16,426 nucleotides of DNA from an uncultured Cytophagaceae bacterium (GCA_937899305.1 CALDJV010001183.1:1-16426), one strand, 5' to 3'. Counted from the stretch's first letter, positions 1 through 8,666 are shown. A program made the numbers and translations. Notes: generated from the sequence alone by a model not told the origin.

Positions 1-2
1 TG

Positions 3-31
3 AGCATATGCAGCATATTTTAACATATGCT
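3..31. repeat. 8-bp inverted repeat at the window edge
   Basis: AGCATATG (3-10) and CATATGCT (24-31) form a perfect 8-bp inverted repeat around a 13-nt spacer containing the TAA that interrupts the permease frame. It may be a real hairpin or an end-of-contig artefact. The exact dyad is visible; any function is unknown. Confidence 0.4.
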
Positions 32-2270
32 ACATAAGGCCAAAGTCGAGGTAAGAGTAAGGGCGCTAAAGGGCAACTATCCTTACTATGGCACCATACA
101 AACCCAACCTCAAGCTGCTCACAAGGCTTTTCTTAAACAACAAAAAGTCATCGTAGATAATACTGTCATGACCCAGTTTAAAGCCAAACCAGGTGACAAA
201 CTCCGAATTGGCCAAGTTGATTTTACCATTGCGGGTAGCATTATTCAAATTCCGGGGCAAACTTGGTTTAGTACGACTGCGGCACCTATTGTTTATTTTC
301 CTCTCAAATATTTACCCCAAACCGATCTTATCAAAAAGGGGAGTCGAATCAACCATCGTTTTTATTTCAAATTGCCCAATTCGGTAGACATCGATCAGTT
401 AAAACAACGCATTCGACCAAGGCTACAACAAGAAGGGCTACGCTACGAAACAGTGGCGGATCGCAAAGAACGAGTAGGTCGAATATTTGAAAATATGGCT
501 GAGTTTTTCAATCTGGTTGCCTTTGTGGCTTTGTTACTAGGCTGTGTAGGGGTAGCCAGTTCGGTACACGTGTACATCAAAGATAAGCTCACAACCATTG
601 CAGTATTGCGTTGCCTAGGGCTCAGTGGCCGTCAAGCTTTCACCATTTTCTTGTTACAGATCCTAATGATGGGGCTGGTGGGTACCATCCTGGGAACTTC
701 GCTGGGGGTGCTTTTGCAATTACTACTCCCCCAAATTTTCAGTAACTTTTTGGTTGTAGACATTGCCTTTGGCATTTCTTGGCCAGCCATTATTCAAGGG
801 TTACTCGCGGGGATCACGGTAGCATTTTTATTTGGTTTGTTGCCTCTGCTCACCATCCGCAAAACCTCTCCTTTGCGTACGCTACGCACCTCGGTAGAAG
901 AGAAACAGACGGGCATAGATCCGCTCCGGTGGTTGGTCACCTTACTCATTGTATTGTTCATCTTTGCTTTTGTCAATTTCCAGTTGGGTAGCCTAGTGCA
1001 AGCCGGAGTTTTCACGGTAGCTATCCTATTGGTGTACCTGATGCTCAGTGGTTTGGGTAAAACTATGATGTGGTTTACCCGACGCTACTTCCCAGTTTCT
1101 TGGAGCTATCTATGGCGACAGAGTGTGGCCAATTTATACCGCCCCAACAATCAAACCCTCATCTTACTGATTTCTATTGGACTGGGTACAACGCTCATTG
1201 CTACCTTGTACTTCACCCAGAATTTGTTACTCAATCGGGTCTCGGTTGCCGGATTAGAAGGTCAACCAAATATGTTGCTATTCGATATACAAAACAAAGA
1301 CAAAGAAGGCGTGATTGAAGTCGTCAAAAAACACCAACTCCATTTACAGCAACAAATGCCTGTAGTGACAATGCGCATTGCCCAAATCAATGGCAAACGA
1401 CGCAAAGCACTGGTAGATGATCCCAATCGCAGTATGCCTCGTTGGACCCTCAATCGAGAATATCGGGTGACCTATCGTGATACTTTAAATTCAGAAACCG
1501 AAACCATTACTCAAGGTACTTGGAAAGGCAAAGTAAACAACCCTAACGAGCCTGTATACATTTCTATGGACGAACGGCACGGGAAACGAATGGGGCTGCA
1601 AATTGGCGATACGATTACGTTCAATGTACAGGGGGTCAATTTACCAACCATCATTGGTAGCTTTAGGCAGGTTCAGTGGGATCGCATGACTGCTAATTTT
1701 TTGGTGCTTTTTCCCAAAGGTGTCTTAGAAGAAGCGCCCCAATTTCATGTCATGATGCTGCGCGTACCTGATAGCAAAAGTTCGGGCCTTTTTCAGCAAG
1801 AATTGGTACAAAAGTATGCTGGTATATCGGTCATAGATTTGGGCCTATTTATCAAAACTATAGACCGGGTACTGGGTCAAATATCTTTTGTAATCCAGTT
1901 TATGGCCTTGTTCAGTATTCTTACCGGATTGATCGTGCTAACTGGTTCGGTCATTATCAGTCGTTTTCAACGTATTCAAGAAAGTGTACTCTTGAGAACT
2001 TTAGGTGCCAACCGACGTCAGGTATTGTGGATCAATGCTTTGGAATACTTTTTTTTAGGAAGCTTGGCCTCATTGTCGGGTATTTTCTTGGCCCTTACCA
2101 GCACCTATGCTTTAGCCAAGTACGCTTTCAAAATTCCTTTTGCGGTAGATGTGTTGGCCATGGTAGCCATTTATTTGGTCATTACTGGATTGACTGTTTT
2201 GATAGGAATGCTCAATAGTAGAGGGGTGCTCAACAAACCTCCATTAGAAGTATTGCGGAATGAAGCATAA
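27..2270 (+). CDS. ABC transporter permease, YbbP/FtsX-like, N-terminus missing
   Basis: This is an inner-membrane permease of the MacB/FtsX superfamily, closest in layout to YbbP-type two-module permeases that work with a LolD-like ATPase. Two FtsX-type modules are visible. The first has TM helices near residues 161-184, 205-236 and 253-277 and the motif TTIAVLRCLGLSGRQ (189-203). The second, near 618-730, has RIQESVLLRTLGANRRQ (649-665). Three more helices lie near 301-318, 324-345 and 377-397, and a soluble periplasmic-type segment lies around 410-610. Family members normally start about 100 residues earlier with a TM helix and the first part of a periplasmic domain. Here the reading frame enters at what looks like the middle of that domain, and a TAA stop lies in frame at 21-23. 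The gene is therefore 5'-incomplete: cut by the window edge with a frame error, or truly truncated. The ATG at 27 is probably not the native start. The ATPase partner is not in the window. Confidence 0.85.
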   Translation: MLHKAKVEVRVRALKGNYPYYGTIQTQPQAAHKAFLKQQKVIVDNTVMTQFKAKPGDKLRIGQVDFTIAGSIIQIPGQTWFSTTAAPIVYFPLKYLPQTDLIKKGSRINHRFYFKLPNSVDIDQLKQRIRPRLQQEGLRYETVADRKERVGRIFENMAEFFNLVAFVALLLGCVGVASSVHVYIKDKLTTIAVLRCLGLSGRQAFTIFLLQILMMGLVGTILGTSLGVLLQLLLPQIFSNFLVVDIAFGISWPAIIQGLLAGITVAFLFGLLPLLTIRKTSPLRTLRTSVEEKQTGIDPLRWLVTLLIVLFIFAFVNFQLGSLVQAGVFTVAILLVYLMLSGLGKTMMWFTRRYFPVSWSYLWRQSVANLYRPNNQTLILLISIGLGTTLIATLYFTQNLLLNRVSVAGLEGQPNMLLFDIQNKDKEGVIEVVKKHQLHLQQQMPVVTMRIAQINGKRRKALVDDPNRSMPRWTLNREYRVTYRDTLNSETETITQGTWKGKVNNPNEPVYISMDERHGKRMGLQIGDTITFNVQGVNLPTIIGSFRQVQWDRMTANFLVLFPKGVLEEAPQFHVMMLRVPDSKSSGLFQQELVQKYAGISVIDLGLFIKTIDRVLGQISFVIQFMALFSILTGLIVLTGSVIISRFQRIQESVLLRTLGANRRQVLWINALEYFFLGSLASLSGIFLALTSTYALAKYAFKIPFAVDVLAMVAIYLVITGLTVLIGMLNSRGVLNKPPLEVLRNEA

Positions 2271-2271
2271 A

Positions 2272-2985
2272 CTAGATCAAATCGAAAGCCTGCGCAAAGC
2301 GAATGAGGTCTACAAACCGTTTGATTTCTAATTTACGCTTAAGGTTTTTGCGATGCTGTTCCACCGTAGCTTTAGATATAAATAATTGCTCAGCGATTTC
2401 ATTGTTTTGAAAACCCAGAGCCAATAATGTAACGATTTCTTTTTCTCGGGCAGTGAGACTGGTAAACTTCTTATAATAATTCCTGATGTATATTTCTTCT
2501 TCCAACACCCGTAGTATTTTATTTGTAGTATTTGCAATAATATTTACTGGGATATAGATGTTGAATAACTCTTGGGTTCTTGGATTTTTCTTGGTCAAAG
2601 TATATAACCCTTCAAATTCAGAGCGATTATACAATTTCATGCGTTGTATAAAACTCACCGATTGCTCCGACCTTTCGCTTGCTAAGTGCTGTTTTACCAA
2701 ATGTAGATTACGTTCATAAGTGCCTGGAAAATGCTTGATCTTTAAAAATTGGTTTATATTTTTTAAATACTCATCATAGGGCATATCCACGATATCCAAT
2801 GCTCTATTGTTTAGATATGTGGGGGTAATATCGCTTAGATCATGGGTAGCAATGGGCACCTTTCCATATAGCTCCGCATTTAAGTCCTCAAGCTTAATGA
2901 TTCCTTCGTTCATTTTTTGCTCGATTACCAATGCCTGGCGCTCAAGGGCTTCCAATATTTCTTTTTCGTTGGTATACTTGTACAT
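2272..2985 (-). CDS. LuxR-type transcriptional regulator, PAS-like N-terminus (paralog 1)
   Basis: This 237-residue cytoplasmic DNA-binding regulator has a GerE/LuxR helix-turn-helix at about 177-237, beginning LTAREKEIVTLLALG. The recognition-helix region reads ISKATVEQHRKNLKRKL. The N-terminal half has no receiver-domain phospho-acceptor pattern. Its order (helical segment, then a region around residues 50-160 with the SFIQRMK motif) suggests a PAS-like sensor fold; that assignment is inference. It starts at ATG 2985, preceded only by a weak AGAAAAG purine run, which is usual in Bacteroidota. Its stop is 1 bp from the stop of the convergent permease gene, so the two transcripts probably run into each other. 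A paralog lies 105 bp upstream on the same strand. The target genes and ligand cannot be told from the sequence. Confidence 0.85.
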   Translation of the reverse strand: MYKYTNEKEILEALERQALVIEQKMNEGIIKLEDLNAELYGKVPIATHDLSDITPTYLNNRALDIVDMPYDEYLKNINQFLKIKHFPGTYERNLHLVKQHLASERSEQSVSFIQRMKLYNRSEFEGLYTLTKKNPRTQELFNIYIPVNIIANTTNKILRVLEEEIYIRNYYKKFTSLTAREKEIVTLLALGFQNNEIAEQLFISKATVEQHRKNLKRKLEIKRFVDLIRFAQAFDLI

Positions 2986-3090
2986 GCTTTTCTAATAAAT
3001 TAAATCAGGGGCATCCAGATTGAGTATCTGCACCAGCATAAGTAGGTTTACCGTAAAGCTTCATATATTAAATAGTGTATTTGCGCCTGG

Positions 3091-3810
3091 TTATATCAAG
3101 TCAAATGCCTGCGCAAAACGAATCAAATCTACAAATCGCTTGATCTCTAACTTACGTTTTAAGTTCTTACGATGTTGCTCCACCGTGGCTTTGGATATAA
3201 ACAACTGTTCGCCAATCTCATTGTTTTGGTAGCCCAGGGCAAGCAATGTAATAATTTCGCGTTCACGTGCGGTGAGTTGGGCAAATCGTTGATAATTCTG
3301 TTTCATGTAATCAGCTTGCTCTATCGCACGCATCATTTTCATGGTGACTTGGGTAATGCTATTGATTCGAATGCCAATATTGAGCAAACGATTACTTTGA
3401 GTAAGTTTCTTCGTAATGGTATATATTCCTTCGTGGTCTTGTTGGTTAAAAACCTTCATACGTTGAATGAAACTAACTGGCAAATCAGAAGTTGGTCTTT
3501 CCAAGCGATTTCGTACCATGTTGGCTGCTTTCTCAAAATCACCTGGAAACAAATACTGACTGATATAATAATGAGGGTCTTTGAAATAATCTTCGGGAAT
3601 TACATCAATCATACGAAAAATTGACTCACTCAAAAAAACTGGAGTAAATTGCTGTGAGTTACTAAGACCAATTACCGAACGATCATCTTGAGACAATTCT
3701 TTACTCAAAATCTTAATGGACGAGACGTCATTCCCTATCCTTTTTTCAATCAGATAAGCCTGAAGCTCAAGCGTTTCTAAAATTTCTTTTTCGTTGGTAA
3801 TACTTTTCAT
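3091..3810 (-). CDS. LuxR-type transcriptional regulator, PAS-like N-terminus (paralog 2)
   Basis: This 239-residue regulator is the tandem paralog of the gene at 2272-2985. The C-terminal 61 residues (from LTAREREIITLLALG) form a LuxR-type helix-turn-helix. They differ from the paralog at only four positions, and the last 39 residues are identical. The N-terminal halves are clearly homologous but diverged: both start near TNEKEIL and share FPG and SFIQRMK motifs. I chose ATG 3810 because it aligns with the paralog's start. A TTG at 3822 would add four residues and has no support. There is no receiver domain. The gene diverges from the LRR gene at 4128, so the 317-bp gap should hold promoters for both directions. 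The function is gene regulation; the stimulus is unknown. Confidence 0.83.
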   Translation of the reverse strand: MKSITNEKEILETLELQAYLIEKRIGNDVSSIKILSKELSQDDRSVIGLSNSQQFTPVFLSESIFRMIDVIPEDYFKDPHYYISQYLFPGDFEKAANMVRNRLERPTSDLPVSFIQRMKVFNQQDHEGIYTITKKLTQSNRLLNIGIRINSITQVTMKMMRAIEQADYMKQNYQRFAQLTAREREIITLLALGYQNNEIGEQLFISKATVEQHRKNLKRKLEIKRFVDLIRFAQAFDLI

Positions 3811-4127
3811 GTACGCAGACAAATCATCAATTGTAACCCTTCTTTTCTCCAGATACTAATTAGCCAGTTAAAAACAAGAAACTTACCTTATCAAGTAGTA
3901 CTTTATGGTGTGTAAACAAATGAATTGAAAGTAAATGTAAGGTTAGAAAATAGAGTTGTTTGAAGTCACTCAATTTACAAATTTAGTTACATTCTACAAA
4001 ACTCACCTAAAACTGATTGAGTAAAGTTTGTCAAAAAAAACAATTTAAAATCAAGCTTGGTTCTGACTTGAATTCGCCCAAAAGGTTGGCTAACTTTTAT
4101 GACATATTTACCCAACTTACTATTAAA
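3811..4127. other. Divergent intergenic region
   Basis: This AT-rich 317-bp gap lies between a minus-strand regulator and a plus-strand LRR gene. A small dyad, AAGTA-G-TACTT (3893-3903), could be an operator, but it is short enough to arise by chance. The LRR reading frame stays open upstream to a TTG at 4017, but that extension does not look like protein shared with the paralog. The only promoter I can support is the plus-strand one at 4067-4098. Confidence 0.4.
4067..4098 (+). promoter_or_regulatory. Bacteroidota-type promoter for LRR gene 1
   Basis: CTTG (4067-4070) serves as the -33 box and TAACTTTT (4091-4098) as the -7 box, separated by 20 bp. The known Bacteroidota primary-sigma consensus is TTTG, about 19-21 bp, TAnnTTTG. 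Seven of eight -7 positions fit if the two free positions are counted. Transcription would start near 4103, leaving a leader of about 25 nt before ATG 4128. This supports the internal ATG over the upstream TTG. Confidence 0.45.
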
Positions 4128-4841
4128 ATGAAAAATGAATACCTCAAAAATGACCCAGAGTTTGCCGAAAAACTCACCCAGTTACTAGACAGTCATAACG
4201 ATGCCAGTATTCAATTGGCTTATCAGCTCATGCAAGGGGGCGGGATTCCGCAAGGATTGGTAAAACGGGTTTCAGATGATATTCAGGGTAAAATTTTATG
4301 TCTGCAATATCATTTGACTGATATTCTAACACACTTGCAAATTTTACAAATTCACGATACCATATTACAAAAACTTCCTCCCTCTATTGGTCACCTTGAT
4401 CGTCTTATGATTCTGGAGCTGATTAATAATCAGCTGGTTCAGCTTCCTTCAGAAATTGGCCAATTATCTCAACTTTCTGACCTCCAGATTGTGGCGAATA
4501 ACCTTACCAGCCTTCCCGAAGAAATGGCTCAACTACAAAACTTAGAAAAACTGAATGCTTACGGGAATCAATTGACCGAGTTTCCTGAAGCATTGCTGGA
4601 GCTCAATAACTTGGAGTCACTCAATTTAGGAGGGAATCAAATCAGTAGTTTACCTCAATCACTTCCTAAAATGCAAAACCTAAAAAATCTGGATATTGGT
4701 ACCAATCCACTCCATGAGGTAGCCCAGGTATTGGTTCAAATGCCTCAACTAGAAATGATATCCTTGAGTGGGCTAAAGCTCTCTCAACAAGAATGGAAAA
4801 TGCTCAAAATAAAACTTCCTTTTACTCATATTATCCGTTAA
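4128..4841 (+). CDS. Leucine-rich repeat protein 1
   Basis: This 237-residue protein has no visible signal peptide or membrane helix, so it is probably cytoplasmic. Residues 1-65 form a non-LRR N-terminal region (YLKNDPEF...QLLDS...GIPQGL...CLQYHLTDIL). From about 68 to 215 there are six or seven LRR units of about 23 residues with the pattern LPxxIxxLxxLxxLxLxxNxL, for example at 83-105, 106-128 and 129-151. Such units form a curved solenoid that binds partner proteins. I chose ATG 4128 because the downstream paralog begins at the same point (MNNYLQNNPD versus MKNEYLKNDP) and a promoter sits just upstream. A longer form from TTG 4017 would add 37 unmatched residues. The partner and process are unknown. 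Confidence 0.8.
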   Translation: MKNEYLKNDPEFAEKLTQLLDSHNDASIQLAYQLMQGGGIPQGLVKRVSDDIQGKILCLQYHLTDILTHLQILQIHDTILQKLPPSIGHLDRLMILELINNQLVQLPSEIGQLSQLSDLQIVANNLTSLPEEMAQLQNLEKLNAYGNQLTEFPEALLELNNLESLNLGGNQISSLPQSLPKMQNLKNLDIGTNPLHEVAQVLVQMPQLEMISLSGLKLSQQEWKMLKIKLPFTHIIR

Positions 4842-5041
4842 AGTTATTCATAAACCCATTTTATTTTTTATAATAGTAATCTAAATGTCTGACTAATCTA
4901 TTGCTTAATTGCTTTACTCCAACTAGGTAATACTAAAAAATAAACCATTAATTACGTCCTAATGAGTCAATTACTGCGTAAAACTTGCCAACAACCTGAG
5001 TGAGTCAAACAATCATAAAGCATAGTGGAATAACAAAATGA
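4842..5041. other. Spacer between the LRR paralogs
   Basis: This is 200 bp of AT-rich sequence. I see no convincing promoter, terminator or coding potential. AATTAC occurs twice around 4952-4975, which is not distinctive. Confidence 0.35.
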
Positions 5042-5806
5042 ATGAATAATTACTTACAAAATAACCCCGATTATATAAAAAAAGTATCTCAACTACTCTC
5101 AAGCGACAATCCCGAAAATATTGAGTTGGGCTTTCAAATAGTCAAAGGAGCTGGAAAAATTCCAGCCCAATTATACCCAATACTTACCAACAATCGCTAC
5201 AAGGTATGGAAATGCCTCGAGTATGATTTTGTAGATTTGCTAGAAACCCGACCACGTATTGAGTTTAATTATTTAAAATTGCAACAGCTCCCTCAAAATC
5301 TGATGAGGCTCAAAAACTTAAAAAAACTTGGTCTTTCGGGCAATCCTCAGCTTAATAAGCCGGCTACTTTTGAAATGCTGGCGCAGATACCTAATCTGGA
5401 AGCCATTGATTTATTTTATTGGAATTTGAGCGAGATACCACCTACCTTGCTTCAACTCAAAAACCTAAAATCATTGGGACTTGGTTCAAATCCTCATTTA
5501 AATCTGGATCGGGTGTTTTCTCAACTTATGGAACTTCCTTGCCTGGAGTCTTTGAGCTTGTACAACAATAAACTCAAGACACTCCCTGATAGCATTGTGC
5601 TGTTAGACCATCTAAAAAAGTTAGACTTGAGCGACAACAACTTCGAGGGTTTACCCAAGGTTATCAATGAGTTGCCTCAACTACGACACGTAGAATTATG
5701 CGACAATCAAGGAACCGATTATTGGGATCATTTTTGGGATATAGAAAATGAAGATGCCCGTCGACTACAAAAAGAGTTTCCAAATTTAATTATTACTTTT
5801 GGATAA
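5042..5806 (+). CDS. Leucine-rich repeat protein 2
   Basis: This 254-residue LRR protein is a paralog of the one ending at 4841. The same N-terminal domain occupies residues 1-66 (YLQNNPDYIKKVSQLL...KIPAQLYPIL...CLEYDFVDLL). It is followed by about six LRR units from about 72 to 222, several longer than 23 residues because of NPxLN insertions (100-105, 150-155). The last 30 residues are rich in Trp, Asp and Glu and do not fit the repeat. There is no signal peptide. It starts at ATG 5042; the ATG at 5038 hits a stop after two codons. It lies 200 bp after LRR gene 1 with no clear promoter between, so co-transcription is possible but not shown. A terminator-like hairpin follows 26 bp after the stop. 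The role is likely protein-protein contact; the partner is unknown. Confidence 0.82.
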   Translation: MNNYLQNNPDYIKKVSQLLSSDNPENIELGFQIVKGAGKIPAQLYPILTNNRYKVWKCLEYDFVDLLETRPRIEFNYLKLQQLPQNLMRLKNLKKLGLSGNPQLNKPATFEMLAQIPNLEAIDLFYWNLSEIPPTLLQLKNLKSLGLGSNPHLNLDRVFSQLMELPCLESLSLYNNKLKTLPDSIVLLDHLKKLDLSDNNFEGLPKVINELPQLRHVELCDNQGTDYWDHFWDIENEDARRLQKEFPNLIITFG

Positions 5807-5832
5807 GCATCAACCAATACCCTTAAAACAGA

Positions 5833-5861
5833 AAAAGTTACCTCCACCAGAGATAACTTTT
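5833..5861 (+). terminator. Rho-independent-like terminator after LRR gene 2
   Basis: AAAAGTTACCTC (5833-5844) pairs with GAGATAACTTTT (5850-5861) across a 5-nt CACCA loop. There is one C/A mismatch in 12 positions. The 3' arm ends in a run of four T. It lies 26 bp after the LRR gene 2 stop codon. Confidence 0.65.
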
Positions 5862-6004
5862 ATCACGATCCAAATCATATCGCACTCTTTATATCTATCT
5901 GAATTTCAAGTTAATACCTAACAAACAGGCGAGTACGAACTTGAAACTATGTTCTAAATGCAAATAGATACAAGGTCAACCTTTTGAATACGATTTTTGT
6001 TTTG

Positions 6005-7219
6005 ATGAATCACAATAATTACAACCCGTCTTTACTTACTCATCGTGTGAGTGATTTGTATGAAACCTATGTTCAAGTCTTTTTTTCTCGTTATTTGTTT
6101 GGTCCCAAAGGCAGGGATTGTGTCTTTAATGAAACTTTTTCCGACTTTACTATCAGGGGGCATTATTTGCTCAGTAAGGTAACCAATGCTCATATTGAGT
6201 CTATGTTTCAGGCCACCCGATTTATCTATTCACAAAAATATTGGGCATTCGCAGTACCTGAAGCATTTGATGCCGTGGCGGCTTGGCTGGCAGGTTTGCT
6301 CAAACAAAGGTACTTTTTGCCTGCTATTCTCAGATTCATTCATAACAAAGGAAATTTTTATTATGCCCACGCTTGGTTTGGAGCTTTGTTTTTGTTCGAT
6401 GATCCCAGTTTGGCCCAACACTATGTAGATTTTTTGAAAAATAACCGTGATTCCAACGATAAGCACATTGGCCTGGTAGAAGCTTGTTTGGCATTATGGG
6501 ATGTAAAGTATGGTACCAATCACCAAGAGTACATTCAAACTAATGGTTGGCAAGGGCGTAGTCGTCAATATTTGAGACGTTTTTTACGGGCCAGTGAGGT
6601 TTTCCGGGCAAACATTGATTTCCAAAAAGCCCATCAATTGCAAAATGGGCTCACCCAACTACTCCAGGACACCGTTTCACCCCAGCAATATGCGCATAGC
6701 TTGATTTATCCATTTACCATTAGGCGACATTATGATGAGACTTCCGCATTGAAGCAATATGATCATTACATAGACCAATATAGAACGAGTGGAAAATTTG
6801 TAAAAACACCTCCTCTTACCGGCACTGCACCCACCAAAATATACCGCACCACTCACCAGTTTGAAAATGAAGTGAGGGCTTATCTTCAAAATCCAAATCG
6901 CCAAGCCTACTTTCCGGAAATAAACAAGGCGGCATGGATTGCTTATGATGCCATCGATATTTTGGCAGGATTAGAAATTGATATCACTTATGAGTTGCCA
7001 GGAGATATCGTAGACCTTTGTTATCAAAAACTACTTGAGATATTGCCCCGTTCTTTTTATTTATATGAAGCTTATGCCATTGCGTTACTTATGCGAGGGA
7101 ATCAACATGATGCAAAAGCCAAAACCTTGTATGAAAAAGCCCAACAAATAAAAGCAAAATACCAATGGGTAGAAAACGATGAAGGGATTCGCTGGAGAAG
7201 GTATGTAAAGGTAAAGTAG
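6005..7219 (+). CDS. Hypothetical protein, possibly DUF6000-like N-terminal half
   Basis: I do not firmly recognise this 404-residue protein. It has no signal peptide or TM helix. The stretch 85-180 (AVAAWLAGLLKQRYFLPAILRFI..., ..YYAHAWFGALFLFDDPSLAQHYVDFL, LVEACLALWDVKYGTNHQEYI) resembles, from memory, helical-repeat DUF6000 proteins. In those, short HEAT-like helices surround an AWF/ALA motif. The C-terminal third (about 305-390) is also helical, with a TPR-like EAYAIALLMRGNQHDAKAKTLYEKAQQ segment at about 357-383. I prefer ATG 6005; a TTG at 5984 would add seven residues (MNTIFVL). It is separated from the LRR genes by a terminator and converges on cca with 4 bp between stops. Bacterial DUF6000 relatives have been seen near polymorphic-toxin immunity genes, but no toxin is visible here. 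Treat the function as unknown. Confidence 0.7.
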   Translation: MNHNNYNPSLLTHRVSDLYETYVQVFFSRYLFGPKGRDCVFNETFSDFTIRGHYLLSKVTNAHIESMFQATRFIYSQKYWAFAVPEAFDAVAAWLAGLLKQRYFLPAILRFIHNKGNFYYAHAWFGALFLFDDPSLAQHYVDFLKNNRDSNDKHIGLVEACLALWDVKYGTNHQEYIQTNGWQGRSRQYLRRFLRASEVFRANIDFQKAHQLQNGLTQLLQDTVSPQQYAHSLIYPFTIRRHYDETSALKQYDHYIDQYRTSGKFVKTPPLTGTAPTKIYRTTHQFENEVRAYLQNPNRQAYFPEINKAAWIAYDAIDILAGLEIDITYELPGDIVDLCYQKLLEILPRSFYLYEAYAIALLMRGNQHDAKAKTLYEKAQQIKAKYQWVENDEGIRWRRYVKVK

Positions 7220-7223
7220 ACCA

Positions 7224-8666
7224 TTACTCTACCTCAAATGCCTCTACTCCTTTGACTGCACTCAACCCAAACTCGGCTCCTTTTCTCACCATAAAAGCAA
7301 AGGCCTCCTGTATTTCGTTGCGAATTTCTCCATCGAGAATGGCTTCCCGAATCGCAGTTTTGATCAGGCCCACTTCTCGACTTGGTTTGAGATCAAAGGC
7401 TTCCATGATCACCTCCCCGGTAATGACTGGCTGGAAGTTGCGCACTCGATCTTTTTCTTCAATTTCTTTGAGTTTTTCGTCTACAATGTCAAAGTTCTTC
7501 AAATAACGTTTTACCTTTTCATAGTTCTTAGACGTAATATCGGCTCGACAAAGCATCATCAGGGCATCTATGTCATCTCCGGCATCAAACAACAAACGAC
7601 GAATGGCCGAATCGGTAATACTATCTCGAAACAAAGGAATGGGACGCAAATGGAGTCGTACTAGTTTTTGTACAAAGCGCATGCGGTCGTTCATGGGGAG
7701 CTTCAGTCTACGAAAAATTCCTGGAACCATTTTCGCTCCCCGGTCTTCATGTCCGTGAAAGGTCCATCCCACTCGACGATCAAAGCGTTTGGTGGCTGGT
7801 TTGGCAATATCGTGCAAAATGGCAGCCCAACGCAACCACAAATCATCGGATACCTTGGCTACATTATCGAGTACTTGTAGGGTATGAAAGAAATTATCTT
7901 TGTGGGCCCGGCCATCTACTACGTCCACTCCATGCAAATCTACCATTTCGCGGAAAATAAATGGTAGCAACTCAGCATAAAACAACAGCTTGAATCCATA
8001 TGAAGGGGTAGATGAAAGTACAATTTTGTTCAATTCTACCGTGATGCGTTCTTGCGATACAATTTTGATTCGCTCTTTGTTTTCCTGAATAGACTCGAAA
8101 GTGGTGGGCTCTATATCAAACCCCAACTGAGAAGCAAAGCGAATAGCGCGCATCATTCGTAGCGGATCGTCAGAAAAGGTAATTCCTGGTTCCAAAGGAG
8201 TTTTAATCACGCGCTGACGCAAGTGGTCGATGCCTCCAAAAGGATCAATCACCTCTCCATAGTTATGCGCTTGTAGGCTAATAGCCAATGCATTGATGGT
8301 AAAATCCCGGCGGTTTTGATCATCTTCTAAAGTACCATCTTCTACAATGGGCTTGCGAGAGTTTCGTTGGTAAGATTCTTTGCGGGCTCCCACAAATTCC
8401 AGCTCCCAATCTTTGGTTTTGATTTGAGCGGTACCAAAATTTTTAAAATAATTTACCTGGGGATTTCCAGTAATGGCTTGAGATACTTGCTGGGCCAATT
8501 CAATGCCGCTCCCTACGCATACAATGTCAATGTCTTTGGAGGGGCGTTTCAGGATAAGGTCACGTACAAAACCACCTACGACATAGGTTTCCAGCTGCGC
8601 TTCTTGGGCCACTTTAGCCACCAAGGTAAGCAGGGGGTTGTTGTCTAAAACTTCCTTGTAATTCAT
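7224..8666 (-). CDS. cca: CCA tRNA nucleotidyltransferase with HD domain
   Basis: The enzyme adds or repairs the 3'-terminal CCA of tRNAs in the cytoplasm, using CTP and ATP (class II nucleotidyltransferase family, related to poly(A) polymerase). The 480-residue protein shows the head motif YVVGGFVRDLIL (28-39) with catalytic DID (45-47). It also has the RRDFTINALA motif (119-128), the DDPLRMMRAIRFASQLGF motif (166-183) and the base-template region ERITVELNKI (206-215). A C-terminal HD domain carries H261 and H285-D286 (ILHDIAKP) with HGHEDRG (304-310), suggesting metal-dependent phosphohydrolase capacity. The length is typical of Bacteroidota versions. I chose ATG 8666 over TTG 8678, which would add four residues. 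Its promoter is at 8827-8858, giving a leader of about 150 nt. A poly(A) polymerase role cannot be excluded from sequence alone, but CCA addition is the usual role in this phylum. Confidence 0.93.
   Translation of the reverse strand: MNYKEVLDNNPLLTLVAKVAQEAQLETYVVGGFVRDLILKRPSKDIDIVCVGSGIELAQQVSQAITGNPQVNYFKNFGTAQIKTKDWELEFVGARKESYQRNSRKPIVEDGTLEDDQNRRDFTINALAISLQAHNYGEVIDPFGGIDHLRQRVIKTPLEPGITFSDDPLRMMRAIRFASQLGFDIEPTTFESIQENKERIKIVSQERITVELNKIVLSSTPSYGFKLLFYAELLPFIFREMVDLHGVDVVDGRAHKDNFFHTLQVLDNVAKVSDDLWLRWAAILHDIAKPATKRFDRRVGWTFHGHEDRGAKMVPGIFRRLKLPMNDRMRFVQKLVRLHLRPIPLFRDSITDSAIRRLLFDAGDDIDALMMLCRADITSKNYEKVKRYLKNFDIVDEKLKEIEEKDRVRNFQPVITGEVIMEAFDLKPSREVGLIKTAIREAILDGEIRNEIQEAFAFMVRKGAEFGLSAVKGVEAFEVE

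Noticed and set aside
3893..3903. 11-bp dyad as operator of the LuxR regulator
   Set aside because: Too short and AT-rich to separate from chance without comparison.
4017..4127. N-terminal TTG extension of LRR protein 1
   Set aside because: No counterpart in the paralog, and a promoter lies within it.
5984..6004. TTG start for the 404-residue protein
   Set aside because: Adds only seven residues; the ATG at 6005 is the simpler start. Not disproved.
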